A stretch of 64,000 bases of DNA, from contig NC_079879.1 in NCBI RefSeq assembly GCF_029227915.1, positions 24,930,501 through 24,994,500 of the forward strand, in the 5' to 3' direction. The notes under the pieces are model-generated. The model was not told the origin of the DNA and did no database searches. It saw only the letters and a list, made by a program, of their open reading frames with translations. This document shows, in pieces, positions 45,663-57,940 of the stretch. Position numbers and translations under genes: made by a program. The DNA comes from Hydractinia symbiolongicarpus. Lineage: Eukaryota; Cnidaria; Hydrozoa; Anthoathecata; Hydractiniidae. Numbering within the stretch: the stretch's first letter is position 1; the number at the start of each line of letters is the position of its first letter.

Positions 45663-48600
45663 AGTTAAAAAATATATAAGTTCAGCTAGCGGTAACCTAA
45701 CTACAATTGCATTTATTATGATCAAGAAAACAATGAATATATCTTTTTCACTTCTGACGCCTTGCAAGAAAAGGCATAATTGGATACCTAACACCATTAA
45801 AACAAAAATCTTGCAATGCTGCATGGTTATGATACTTACTGAGTTTTTATATTTATCTGCACCTGATGCCAAATAATTAGGTTCCATAACTTCCAGAGCT
45901 ACTACTTCTAGAAATTTCTATAAAATCCTTTTAATCGGAATGTATAATAACTTTCGTTGGGATTATCCTTAGTACTTGAAATTTACAAGATAACTTTTTT
46001 CGTCGAGGGAAATCTTTCTGAGAATTTTGGTCGGAAAATCGGGAAAAATGGATTGTTAGGCAATTTTTGGACTTTATTCTAGCGAACTATGTAAAAACCG
46101 GAAAATATTCATTCTGCACCTAAACCAGCTAAAGAGGAAAATAGTAAACAATTTCAGGTTACTTTGTGATAAATTTAGTTTTTAATAAAAAGTTAGGACT
46201 TTCTGAAAAAAAATCGAAAAATGGTAAAAATTTAAATGGATGTTAGCCATGTATACCCCTTTTTAAAATATATTGTGACACACGCGAAATCATTGACATG
46301 TTTTTTGTATAAGGCAGGTTTTAAAGTAAACGAAACAGTAGTTGGGAAGCAACCATACTTATACATCGATTCACGTCGATCGATTCGATCAATTTCGTTT
46401 AGGCACACGCTTCCTTCCTATGTTCCTATTGAAGCTGTCCGAACATTTCGACAATTAGTCAAAGAACGGTCATTCTACAAAAAAGAAATGTCACGTCGAT
46501 AACCACAATAGTGCGCGCTGGATACGAGGAAGTTATTTGTGTTTTATTTAAACAAAAACGGTCATTGGTAAGAAGTCTTAAGACAGTAATTAAAATTTTA
46601 AAGCTCTTAATTTAAACTAGAATTTTTAAAGATTGCTAAATAAGATAGCAAACACGAATGTCAATCTTGTGAAAGTTGATTACAGTGCAATTTCGTGTCA
46701 GCTCCGTGGTTTTTCCCATGGATTAACAAAATTAAATTCCTGGAAGAAATGCTTTTACTTCTTTTATGTAATGAATGAAGTGGCTGTTTCAAAGCATATT
46801 TGTGTTAATGATGTTTTGCTGAGATGAGAAATGAACAAATAACAAATCCTACCTTATATTTTATGTTGAATTCGTATACCTAAGGCCTGGTACCCAAAAG
46901 AAAGCGTTAGAAAGCGTCAAGCTTAACGCTAACGCCGCTTGCCGCAAGGTCAAAAAATGTGTTTTCAAATAAGTAGCATTAACGCCCAGTTTGCGCTTGC
47001 GCCTTAACGCCTTAACGCTGGTAACTAAAAACAAACAAAAATCAAGCATCAATCTTATTCAAAATTTCTGCTGTGAACAAGCACTATCTCTTGTTACTGG
47101 CAATTGAAATGATAAAACGGAGAAGAAGACGCCGTTACCGACAACAGAATGTTATTTCTATGGCCGGAAATATTTGGCGCGTCCATTTCTCCAACAAACA
47201 GAACAGTAAATTTATAACTCGTTCTTTTTTCAACGGCCTGTTATTATCAATACTGTTATTTATCTGCGTGTTTACACGCATATGTTTGAATTTAGCGTCC
47301 TATTCTATGAAAGTTAAGTTTTAGGCTACCATTTTGAAGTTAACAAAGTCATTCCCAGGACTCTGTTTTTGAACTCTGCACAAACCGGACATCGCAACAG
47401 GACAAGTTCCTCACATAGTTGAATCCAAGTATAGAAAGATAAGTAAGTATTGGCACAATTTATGTTTTGTGTGTTACTTTTTGCTGAGCTGAATTTTTTT
47501 TTCGCTGTCTATTCCGTTTTTGATCTGAATAAAAATTTTCGACTCCGTCCGTGCTAACACTACTTTGGCTGCTTCGTGTTTGATGGTCTTATTTTGTGAG
47601 GGGAAAACATCTGTTTGTCGGTGTTACCTTTTAATCTGACACATATTTCAGAAGTGCAACTGTCAATGCACCATAGCGTAAGTGAAAAACGTATTTATAC
47701 AAAATACTGAAAAATTTGAACGAGAAGTGCAACTTGAAAGGCATCTTTGATGAAAAATAACATTTTAACAAGGATTAGCTATATATATAAATATATATAT
47801 CAAATATAAACTCAAGTATAAACTCAAGTTAGACATGTAACTGAAATGATTATCATTCTTTACGGCTTCACTAATTTCAGTAAACATGCCATTTTTGACG
47901 ACAAGTTTTTTTTACTTTTAAAGTGCAATGCATGTGTAATGATTTATTTTCAATAATTTGGTCAATTGCTAGGCGTGTAAGTTTATGGACTCAACGAGAT
48001 TTGAATAAAATTTGGTAAAAGGTGATAAAATATACAAGTCATTGAATACAAGCAGCTATTTGCCTACTGAAGTTCTTCAAAGTACCGTAACAAGTTGATA
48101 TCTTTAAACTCTCATCAGACCAGGGAAGACTTCACAAGCTTGTATATTTTGTGCATGGTTTTGGCTGACAGAAAAATGCTACTTTTATTATAGGGACCAC
48201 ATTAAATATTGAACTGACTTAACAAATTCGTAAAAAATACAAATCCCCCTAAGAAATGCTTTATCGTGACACTTATCAAAGAAGTTTCAAATGCAAAGCA
48301 GGCTTTAAAAACGCTGTCTCTGTGATGTGATAGTGACTATTTTAGCAGATTTTAGGATTTATAATTCTATGATTTTTTTCCTTGGTTTAAATTATATTTT
48401 TTTAATGCCACACACGATATGCTGTTTTTGTTGTTGTTGTTGTTGTTGTTGTTGTGCTCTATGAAAAAATGCTATGCAGACTGCATTAAGGAGAGTACAT
48501 TTAATTTTTGAAGGAACACCATTATGAGAAATGTAGCACGTGACTTTTTTCAGAACAAAAAGGCGCACGCATGTCGCATTTTTTACATTTCGAATAATAG

Positions 48601-48837
48601 GCTGGTTCCGGCACTGAATAAACAAAACGAAATCAGAAACCCGGAATTACTGCACCTATCTGTCTTCATTCTTAAAAATTTTGACTTTGCTTAGAAACTG
48701 TGCAAAACATGTCAAATCTTACTAAGCCATGAGACACGACTAAGATTTTGACCCTACGTCTGAACCCACTGTGTTGACATGAACATAACTTAACAACGCA
48801 CCAATATTTATTTAAATTCAGCCTAACTTTGTACATA
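45663..48837. other. No gene recognised; short (GTT)n near 48430
   Basis: There are frames of up to 88 codons (for example 46236-46502) without motifs, splice context or repeats between them. The ACGCTAACGCC / GGCCTGGTACC area around 46880-47010 has MITE-like internal symmetry but no clear ends. The (GTT)n run is about 27 bp (48428-48455). Confidence 0.35.
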
Positions 48838-49569
48838 CAGGAGAGTCTCGGTATAACAAACCGCGAAGGGAACGGAAGAAAAGTTGAGTGTATCGAGAGT
48901 TCGTTATACCGAAAAATAAAAATTAAAAATGGACTTTTGGCTCAATTATTTGAAATCCTGTATTTTTTTAACTGTTGAGTGCAACGCATTGTCTAACGTG
49001 CTCAAGTAAAACTCTACTCGAATACAATCCAAAATCGAAACAAATTCGAATCCAAGCAGCATTTTTAAGTTTTTGTTTACATCACACAATATGCAACGTT
49101 TCCATAAACCTAGGGAATTTTCTCTTAGAAATCTAACACTTGTTTCATTGCGCAAGGCATTTCCTATAAGAAAATATGAATGATGAAAATATTATTGACA
49201 AGATGATATCTGAAAGTTTAAAATTTGGTTTGTTTTTGTTCTGCTGCATGTTCTACTAATGTTTTTATGATTCGAATTGTTCGATTTGGATGACATTAAA
49301 CTGTTTTGTTTGTGAAACATAATACTAATACCAATAATGCACAAAACTTTGAAAATATTGCCGAGTTTCTGTTACATTTATATCGAGGGTTCTTTAGTTC
49401 GGTGGACGAAAAATTTTGTATGTAAAATCGACAGTTCACTATATTGGGGGTTCGTTATATAGAAAGGGTTTATAAGAGTTTATTAAGGCTAAATCCAAGG
49501 GGAATGGACTTTGGTTTGTTATATGGAAATGCTTACTGTATCGGGGTTTCGTTTTATCTAGAGTCCCTG
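48838..49569. mobile_element. Tc1/mariner-pogo-like MITE (about 732 bp)
   Basis: The left end is CAGGAGAGTCTCGGTATAAC, the right end GTTTTATCTAGAGTCCCTG, imperfect inverted repeats, flanked by TA on both sides (48836-48837 and 49570-49571). Short inner copies (GTTCGTTATA, GGTTCTTTAGTTCG) resemble the termini. No transposase is present. Confidence 0.6.
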
Positions 49570-50512
49570 TATTAAACAATAGACCAGAGTTAAAATCAAT
49601 AACAAAAACATGTTGAACGGCTAATAGTAATAAATCATTTTTTTAAAAAATTTTTGTAGTAACAACGATTTATGTGGACTAATATATGTGATATAAATGA
49701 TTGACCAGGACCGTTGACACTGAGAAGTGGGGGAGACGCAGAAGAGTCATTACCTTTTTTGCCCATATTTTAGAAATCAGGTGTTACTAGTATACTCATA
49801 AGATTTTGGAAGTTAATAATATTAGTCTATAGTCCCTATGATACGTGTTATATATGTCAGCATTGTTATCAAAAATGTTATCAAATCAAGATTGCTATAA
49901 AATATGTTGGTCAACAAAACTCTGACGCTACAATTTAGCAGTTAACATTAACAACGTAAGGGACCCTGCGAAGGAAACACTTTATTAAAAATTTGCACAG
50001 TCAGCTAGTTTTTTGCATGCAACAAAATTACTCAAAAAAGGTACAGATTAACCTCTTCTTGTTTTTTTTACTAATTTTTAATGAAGTCATGATTATTACT
50101 GTCACCAAAATTTCGATTATGGGACGGACGAAGATGTATATCCTTGTTTTTTTATTGGCGTAAAATGCAATTATGCGATGGTATGCATATAGACGTGAAT
50201 AAATATCGTTGTTTCACAATTTCATACGTATTTTCTCCCAATTAAGTTATTAAATCTGTCTTCTTTGGTAACTTATTTAATTAAAATGTTGTTTACAGTT
50301 TTGGCAATATTTCAATTTTTTTGTTTTTAAGATTATAGAATAATCAGTTCTAATACTAGTCAAAAACCAATAGACTGAGAATTTAAAAAATTGGATATAT
50401 GGTGTTTTTCTAACTCGAACTCACAAGGGTCCAGAAGATTTTGCAATTTTTGACCGTGGAAAAATTCTGTTTGACATCAATTTTTTCTTGAATTCCCACC
50501 AATATCAACCAG
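49570..50512. other. AT-rich spacer before Polinton 2
   Basis: No gene, RNA or repeat recognised. The left Polinton terminus starts in ordered sequence at 50513. Confidence 0.4.
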
Positions 50513-50803
50513 AGATAAGGAAATGTATGTTCTAGCACAGTCGCGTGCGCGCACACAGTGGCGTCCACAACAAATCCAGTACCATCCAGCACTATACCAT
50601 GTTGACCTATGGAATTCAAGGAGTTATCCCTAATAATTAGTGCAATGTAGTGACGTCATCAAAATACAAATAGGAGTCCAAAATTTCTAGCACAATTCCT
50701 AAAGGTCTACGCATATCAAGGGTAAGTCCCTATTATACAAAAATGAGTAGGGGAATTCCCTAAATGATCAACGCATGCGCAGTCAAGAGGGTAATAACTG
50801 TGT
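50513..50803 (+). repeat. Left terminal inverted repeat of Polinton 2
   Basis: It pairs with 61853-62091. Shared blocks: AGATAAGGAAATGTATGTTC, TGACGTCATC, AATTTCTAGCACAATTCC, GGGAATTCCCT and CAACGCATGCGCAGTC. The left copy has an extra insert of roughly 45 bp near 50592-50638. Confidence 0.85.
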
Positions 50804-50837
50804 AATCTTCGGACTTTGTTGAAGTATAATAAAGTTA

Positions 50838-51703
50838 AGTTGGTTTCACAGTATTCCAGACCATGCTAAGACGCAGGACATATGCAATAAGGTCGTTGAT
50901 GAGGAGAACCATCTACTCAAATATGCCCCGGTTAGGTTCAAGACGCGGGACATGTGCAACAAAGCCGTTGAAATGCATCCCTACCTATTCAAATATGTCC
51001 CAAAAAGGTCGTCAAGGCGAGGCATGTGTAATGAAGCTGTTGAAAATAATCTCCATGTCCTCGGGCTCATGCCGGATCAATTCAAAATGCAGGAAATGTG
51101 CAACAAGGCCGCTGAAAAGTACTAACCGGTGCTCAAATATGCCCCCGACAAGTTCAAGACGCAAGACATGTGCAACAAAGCCGTTGAGGAGGAGCCCGAT
51201 CTGCTAAGGCACGTGCCAGACCGGTTTAAGACACATGACATATGCAAGGAGGCTGTTGAAAAGTATCCACGGCTGCTCTTGCAAAGTATTTATGGCTATC
51301 CAAGTATATCCCCAACGGGCCCGGAACATAACACATACGCGACAACATGTGTCCCATATGTAGGTGTAATCTTCGGAAAGCCGTTGAGGAGGAGCCCTGG
51401 GCGCTCATGAATGTAACAGATCAACTCAAGACGCAAGACATGTGAAGCAAGGCCGTAGGAAAGATGCCAGGCATGCTATTTTGGGTACCATACCATTTCA
51501 AGACGCAGGATATGTGTAGCGAGGCTTTCCTAAAGGACCATGATATATTTTGGTTTATTCTGGATCATTTAAAGACGCAGGACATGTGCAACAAGGCCGT
51601 TGAATATCATACCTGTTTTCTAAGGCTCTTGCCAAGCAAGTTCAAAACGCAGGCCATACCCTACAAAGCGTGTCCTATATGTAGGTGCAGAAACCAATGT
51701 TAG
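50838..51703 (+). pseudogene. Repeat protein with KTQDMCNKAVE units
   Basis: About eight units of 33-35 residues share the pattern FKTQDMCNKAVE...LLKYVPD. The later ones (51464-51703) remain readable, and the gene ends ACPICRCRNQC. A stop lies near 51123 and frames change around 51280-51460, where a stretch without repeats is inserted. Each unit looks like two short helices joined by a turn, so a solenoid is likely. I recall such repeats in cnidarian Polinton-like and giant-virus-like sequences, without known function. They could bind host proteins. Confidence 0.6.
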
Positions 51704-51900
51704 ATACTAGTATAATAAATGTGCATCAATTGTCATTCAAAATTCGATATCTTTGGAACAGCAGCATTGATGACCTTTATGGCCGGTATTGGCATGTTGT
51801 GCTGGTATTGTTACCATGAATATATCACGTATAATGGGGGTGGTTGCGTATGTACAATGACGTGTAGTTCTCTGAAGTCGTTTGAAATACAATAAAGAAG

Positions 51901-52477
51901 ATGCTACAATTTGAGAATGAGCTTGTCAACCCTAAATTATTCTACTCATTTGCTGCTTCTTTTACGGACATCAACGATATCAACATGGACTACCCGACAG
52001 TGTCAGATCCCATTCCTGCTAACGGGGGTAAGGATCAACGGTACATCGTAGGGTACCATACACGAGACCTTGTGGTAGCCCGCAGGGCTACAACTAAAAT
52101 CTGGTTCCCATATGGAGTGATCCGGTACAACACAAATGCGGTACCGGCAATGAGTCTAGATTTTGAAGAGTACCCTGATTGGGTTAAGAAAGTATCGCCA
52201 AATCTGGTCCAAAGTAGAGGAGTTGATTTCTGAGCAATTGACGACGAAGCCTGTGAAAAAGGACCGTTTTGTGAACGCAAAGCTTAAACACTACAAGGAT
52301 GCAATCACGACTAAATTCTAAGGTATGCCAGTACCTTATGATGAACCCTGCCAAGCCAGTGCCATCCTAGCTATTTCATTGGTGTATGTGCAAGGTAAAA
52401 ACTACTACCCTCAGGTACACATCATAGAATGCCGGTATAAAGATTTTAAAAAAGAATGGTTGTTGGGCGAGGATTAA
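51901..52477 (+). pseudogene. Unidentified Polinton 2 protein, frameshifted
   Basis: The first frame (51901-52233) starts MLQFENELVNPKLFY and has GKDQRYIVGYHTRDLV and WFPYGVIRYN. A frame change near 52215 leads to a second part (EQLTTKPVKKDRF... ending WLLGED) with a TAA near 52318. The protein would be about 190 residues, compact and mixed in charge. I do not recognise it. Its place near the terminus and a single early frame suggest an accessory or replication factor; this is guesswork. Confidence 0.5.
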
Positions 52478-52569
52478 AAAACCATATATTTTATAGGCCA
52501 TACAAGACCTATAACATATACTAAATTAAGGTTTATACTTAGGTGGTGACTCTAGGTACCGGATACATA

Positions 52570-53183
52570 CTACACAGATTGAATTTTTTTTAAATCGTCT
52601 TGCCTCCCTTGTTCCCGACCATTAGCAACGAGCTGGGCACGCTCTTGTTCGTTGATGCTATTCACGATCCTATTAAACCGCTGTCGCATCTGTTCTTTCA
52701 GTAGCATGTACCTTTCCTTTCCACGGCTTATCAGGCTGTACTCGTAGTCACTAATCACACCATTTTCCATTGCTTTTGGGATTAGATAAACAATAGAGTT
52801 TATTTTACTTTCTGCGAGTAGCCTGATACCTTCATGGATTTAACAAGGAGCCTTTTTGAAGCGTTCCGGAGACCGGTTTGACCTATTCCGGCTGTAATCG
52901 CGAGTCCTCCCCTAGCACAGGCCAAAGGGACCCCTAAACCTGAGGCTATAGCTCCAATTCCTAGTCCCGACGTAATCAAGCCGTCCGTTGTCACAGAATC
53001 ATACCCACGTATTATGCATTCTAAACTTCTTGGCAAGCCTTTTCCGCTCCTTGATTTCATCTCGTAGATATACCTCTATTTCCTCTTTTTTTTTAAGTCT
53101 AAAGACCTGGCCTTCATCCTGCATATCAGCGCCTTGTGTGGGTCACTCGGTAAATTTGGGTACAGCTTAGCTATATCGCTCAT
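52570..53183 (-). pseudogene. Gly/Ala-rich membrane protein, Polinton 2
   Basis: Pieces in three frames form one protein of about 205 residues. The N-terminus (MSDIAKLYPNLPSDP) is followed by a basic helix (EEIEVYLRDEIKERKRLAKK), a hydrophobic glycine-rich part (TSGLGIGAIASGLGVPLACARGG) and a C-terminus with ENGVISDYEYSLISRGKERY. The order basic helix, small-residue hydrophobic segment, charged helix with 'ISDYEY' is one I remember from cnidarian Polintons as a conserved, unnamed protein. The start overlaps the previous gene's end by TAAATG spacing. Frames break at an A-run near 53092, near 53050 and near 52800. Confidence 0.55.
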
Positions 53184-53841
53184 TTATTCTATGAGAATGC
53201 ATATAGTTAGGCCGGTGAACGAAACGTTCTTTTCATGATGGTAGACGTCCGTTAACATGAACTCTAGACGATCCGCAGAGCCTTTCAGTGGAAGATAAAC
53301 AGGAGTGTCAAAATTCCAGGTTAACATGTCCCCCCAAGCGTTAACTCTTTGGTGGGAAGCAGGAATAGAATTTTAGACTTCTTACCATCCAGTAGGCAGT
53401 CGTCTTCGTTCAGCTGCAGACAAACGAGTCTGTACCTGTACAGGTCCTGTAATAGGCACCGTGGTCACGGCCCGTGTAGTACTTTTTTACAGGGTCGTAG
53501 GGTAGGCCCAGGAGCTCCTGTAGGGGTCTGCTAATCACCACCGTATAGCCATGGCTGACAAGGAGCCTACAGAGTCAATTTTTCAAGACAAAAAGCTTGT
53601 CTTCCGCATGGCTATTGACAATAGTCGCGATATCCTCTATTCTGTACAAACCATTCATAATCTTGATCCGAGTCACCCTCTGATCAGGCCCCACTTTACG
53701 TATGGTAAAGTCGTTATTACTATACAGGTTCAGCCATGCAGGTCGAATACTGATGGATTTCAGAGCTATACGAGTGTCCTGCCCCAGGTAGTCCTCAAAT
53801 ATAGTAGGCTTTTCGATATCACTAATATACAGTTGTTTCAT
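53184..53841 (-). pseudogene. Minor capsid (penton-like) candidate, Polinton 2
   Basis: It starts MKQLYISDIEKPTIFEDYL. Beta-rich sequence follows, with ISIRPAWLNLY and NGLYRIEDIATIV, then LLGLPYDPVKKYYTGRDHG and a C-terminus TPVYLPLKG...FTGLTICILIE. The pattern of 'PAW-N', 'G-Y-IEDI', 'LLG' and 'PLKG' fits a single-jelly-roll minor capsid family of Polintons as I remember it. Stops lie near 53574, 53427 and 53365. This assignment is by gross pattern and gene position only. It lies next to late genes and is co-directional with the membrane protein after it. Confidence 0.5.
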
Positions 53842-53859
53842 CCTTTGTTTTAAGAAAGG

Positions 53860-54840
53860 ATGAACATATACTCATACAACCGTAAGGCAAAGTACAGAAG
53901 TAAAAGGGGGGAATGGGAACTTAGTGTTACAAATTTGGAGCATCAGGGCCTGTACGTGAGTACAGACTCGTATATTGAGGTAGCCTTCCTCGAGTTTACC
54001 AAATATGCCATAATAATCCCCACCAATTTGCTGAATGACCCTGTTATGGTGGACTGGACAGGGCAGGCCTTGGACTACGGAAATATTCAGGTTAATTTTG
54101 CTACCCATTCTGCATCAACAGCCCTAGGCATATCCGCCAAGCACATGACAGGTTCTGTACCCCTTGTCAACTCCATCTTTAAATTTCACGTGTACTACCA
54201 CATGCATCGTATTCTTTCCAAAATGAAGGTACCCATGCCGTGTGATGACGGTTTTTCTCAGTACAAAAACCCATACTCAACCTCCGGATACGCCCGTTTG
54301 TCGTGAGTATGGTGCAGACGCTAATGCCTTCTACAATTTCAAGGCCGTCATGTCGTCGTTGACAAATGGTAGATGGTGGCCCCAAATTGACCGGGATTGG
54401 GCCAAGGTTATTATCGCCCCAAGTCAAGGCCTAACGTCGGAAGGTCTAACCAAATTGAGTGAGAGCATTAGGGTCTACGTAGTCTTGTTACTAGGGTCTC
54501 AAGCAGGGGTCAAGGCATCCCTTCTAGGGTCCGGTGCAGACAACTATACAACAAGGAAGATCCTATTGCAAAAGTTTGAGACCATGGTACAACACCAGGA
54601 AAATGTAGGCCATGACATCACGAAATTCCAAAAAGTGTTGCAATATTCCCGAACTCCGGTATTACACCTCCCATAAATACTCCCGATCATACCATGCAGG
54701 CTATACCACACACACCTCAAAAACATACCATACCACCTACCATACCTGAACAACCCCCACAAAATCAACACGAGGATACCAAGGTTGCATTAATAACGAC
54801 AGGGGTTGTGATCATCATTGCCTACATCTGGCTTAAATAG
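53860..54840 (+). pseudogene. Unknown conserved Polinton late protein with C-terminal anchor
   Basis: The first frame (53860-54306, MNIYSYNRKAKY...) and second (about 54300-54676) join near 54303; a third piece ends with a proline-rich tail and one hydrophobic anchor (ALITTGVVIIIAYIWLK). Conserved-looking blocks are FTKYAIIIPTNLL, DWTGQALDYGNI and GRWWPQIDRDWAK. The protein would be about 325 residues. A stub of the same gene appears to survive at the right edge of Polinton 1. A tail anchor and a late position suggest a virion or membrane role. Family unknown to me. Confidence 0.5.
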
Positions 54841-54854
54841 GCTTATTTCCTCAT

Positions 54855-56048
54855 TTAGAGCACGACAAAACCAGAGGCTGCAGCGATGGCCATGTACAGA
54901 TGTTTTACTTTAGAAATTTACCCAATCTTTCCAGCTACTTCTCTACAAAGCCTTTTCCTGCACCCGCTGCGACACTTCCTTTTGTAGCACCCCCGGCGCT
55001 ACCCCCTGTAACGGAAAGTACAATGGTGCTTATCGGTAGACCGATAGCAGAGACGATACTCGCTATAGTTATACCCTGCTCCTTAAACAAAATTTTAAGC
55101 TTCTCAAGCAAAGATGTGTTATCTTCAGCGATTTTCAACAGCGTGTCTTTGATGTGTCTCAGCTGTGGGTGTATGTCAGTGGATAGTATGCCATGTGCTT
55201 CCCTTATGACCTTCTTTTTATCGTTCAGATCTTTAATCTCTTTCTTCATCTTTTCTATTTCCCTTTCAAGATTAGCTTATTGTCCTTCGTCTGCCCAGCC
55301 TTCTGCTTCTCAAGTTCTTTTACCTTGCCCTCTGCTTTGTTAATCTCGCTGTCGTTAAGAATCATCTTGTTTTTCAATTTTTTCAAGTTACCCTTTAATG
55401 TCTGAAGTTCGAGGTCAAGCCCCCTTCTTTCACGTTCGGTGATGCCACCTTCATCAGGCCCGGCAATCGAAGTGTCTTGCATAAGGCTCTCCGTGTCATC
55501 TACAAATTCGTCGATCTCCTCTAACGATTTCATCTCAAACTTTTCAGCGTTCTCAACCTCCTTCTCTACTTTGCTATACTTTTTAAGGAGGTTCTGGGCC
55601 CTGAATTGGGTGTAACATAGTCGAAAAAACCCAGGGCTTGCAGACGATTGCTACCTAGCAACGTTTGTATCTGGCCAACGGTTTTTAAGGTACCATCTTA
55701 ATTCGTAATCACTATATCCTTGAAGGTTTTTTTCCCTTTCACTATCTCTTTAACAATAAGTTGATTCCCTTCATCGACCCTGAAGGCATCATAATATCTC
55801 GCATTAGGTAAACCCAACTTCTCCGTAAGATGATTGTAAAAGCCACCGATCTTTGATTTTAGTAGCTTTTGCCTCTGCCCTGAAAACGTATCCCCCTGCT
55901 GTTGTTCTGTTGAAGGCGTTGAAGTTCCAGGGAGTTTTGGCGTTCCATGGAGTTTTGACGTAGTATCATCAAGTTTATCTGGATAGGCCTCATCCTCCTT
56001 ATCATCAATATCAATGTCAGGTACAAATACTGCATTAGTTGGCATCAT
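54855..56048 (-). pseudogene. Coiled-coil membrane protein of Polinton 2
   Basis: Homologue of the 26250-27453 gene: acidic start (MMPTNAVFVPDIDIDDKEDE), coiled coil, FKEQGITIASIVSAIG and a glycine-rich hydrophobic part. Frames break near 55700, 55560 and 55255. The segment that holds LPGIIGSI in Polinton 1 is deleted; the end reads into a short hydrophobic HLYMAIAAASGF-like stretch after a stop near 54935. It is divergent from the capsid gene, 27 bp apart. Confidence 0.65.
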
Positions 56049-56075
56049 ATAAAATTTCCCCTAAACATAATAAAC

Positions 56076-57132
56076 ATGAGTGCATTTGGAACGACGCTAG
56101 ACCCATATGCAGGGACGAAGCAGCTCTTTGGTATTAAGGGGAGGAAACAGAGGGTTCAGATAAGCCACATACCAAGCACAATAAACAAGAATGAAGATCT
56201 GTATGTGGATATCCCAAACATACCCCAGAATAATGTCATCTTTCCTGGCAGTCTCAAGCTCTTATTTGACCTAGCGTTGACGGGGACTAATGCCAAACGT
56301 ACAATCGTGTCGAAAAATAGGGAAAAGCGTGGTACGAAGTCTATGCATTATTTTGAATGGTAACGAAATTCAGAATATTAGCGGCTACAATACCCTGGCA
56401 GTCCATAGGGACCTCTGGCTACCCAAGTTCCATCGTGACAACAACCTCATCCTCGAAGGCATCAACCAAAATGACGGGACCATCAAGGCCCTGCAGGTCA
56501 GTGCTAGCGACAACGTGGGGACCGATGAAGAGAAGGCTATTATTGCGGCATATAACAACACTTTCATCCCATTGGGAAAAATGTTTGAGTTGACAAGAGA
56601 TTTTCCCTTCTATTAATCAGGATTATACGACAGGTTGCAGTTTGTCTTACATTTTGCTGCACATGCCGATGTGATCAAAGATGCAGGGACGGCAGCCTCG
56701 GGGTCTACCGCGGCCCAGGCAGCCGATGCTGCGTACAAGATTACCAACATTAGGCTAAAGTTTGACAAGATTACCCATGAAGGCCTGGAAAGCGCTATGA
56801 TGTCAAGGTTTTCAAGACTCGCTTTGTCTTACGAAAGAATACTCCGTAGCAAGGTTGTCACCAGGAAAAATACAGATACCTCATGCAATTTACAGATTGA
56901 TACTCCTGCTAAAAGTCTCGAAGGCGTCTTACTACTCTTCATAGACCCCGGGAAGGTTAAGGCTTACGCCGGCGTTAACGAGGTCTTTTACAACCCAAAA
57001 ATTGAAAAGAGCAGCGTCACTGTCAAGGGGGAGCCTAATAAACTGTATGGCCATGCCATGCTTCCCAAGGACCACCTCGAACAGGTCGTGAACCATTTCA
57101 GTAGCCATGACTTGAATGTGACCATAGGCTAA
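56076..57132 (+). pseudogene. Major capsid protein of Polinton 2
   Basis: The start MSAFGTTLDPYAG is followed by KKxRVQISHIPSTI-like sequence, YVDIPNIPQNN and LTGTNAKRTIVS. The frame changes near 56320. A TAA at 56614 replaces a residue after DFPFY in the same frame. The rest (56635-57132) is open, with VNEVFYNPKIEKSS and HAMLPKDHLEQVV. The C-terminal end after 57132 is not clear. The capsid family is as in Polinton 1. Confidence 0.8.
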
Positions 57133-57939
57133 CTTTTCAATAAACGATATACGTTATTCATTGATTTTAGGAGCTCCCCCGATGGCAGTCTGCATCATTG
57201 CCATTTCACGACTCACCCGGCCTGCTGCAAAATAGACCACCATCTTAAAGACGTCGTTGGTGTCCCAAGGCTCACAACTGTCTCGTACAACATGTCCATG
57301 TCATTTATTATTACTGCATTTTGAAAATATCGATCTGAGGCTTAGTTTTGCCATGTTGCTGAAGCTTTGCATGGGCCGCCGGGTTGTTAGATTTATTTTT
57401 ACCTCTCCCAATTTATACCAAACTCCGACATCTATAGCAAGCACGGCTAAGGCTCTATAGATGTATACATTGTCCATCGACTGTACGGAACTGATCTCAG
57501 AAGAAGTCCCGGATTATACGATCTTTCTCTATATCTTGACGTAATTCGTCTACATTGTCGATTTATACAAAATTCCCAATCATGCTAGCATACAGACTAA
57601 TTACGTGAGTGGACAGTGCCCTAGCTGTTTTCTCCCCTTTCTCATGGATTTCTCGTTGTACGTAATCAGTATGGACTTTGTCTATTTCTTCATCAGGGGC
57701 CCTATCAATGGACCCTTTTGTACATTTCCCGGGTAGTAGATGTCCTTTGCCTTTGCGCAGGGCCTCTTTCAGGACCTGGCGCTTATCGATAGGTTTTCAA
57801 TATTTTCAAAAGATTCTGAGGCCGTGTCGAATACTTGTGCAATATCAGATATCTTTATTAGTAGTCGTTTATAACGAAAAAGTATGTAAGCCATCGTGGT
57901 ATAGGGTGGAAGTATAGCGGTTAGTAGGCATATGTCCAT
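57133..57939 (-). pseudogene. Decayed membrane-protein genes, Polinton 2
   Basis: The start MDICLLTAILPPYTTM at 57939 follows the PolB stop by one base, as in Polinton 1. Then RYKRLLIKISDIAQVFDT, ALSTHVISLYASMI and LRQDIEKDRIIRD align with the 19294-19893 gene. Several stops occur (for example near 57562 and 57500). The far end reads DIDIFKMQ near 57325, like the end of the 20210-20574 gene. So two neighbouring genes were fused by deletion and decay. Confidence 0.55.
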
Positions 57940-57940
57940 T

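Noticed and set aside
44621-45679. Frames of repeated LYYII residues
   Set aside because: Translation of TATTA microsatellites, not genes.
46236-46502. Possible 88-residue gene
   Set aside because: No motif, no splice context, no homologous copy in the window; probably a chance frame.
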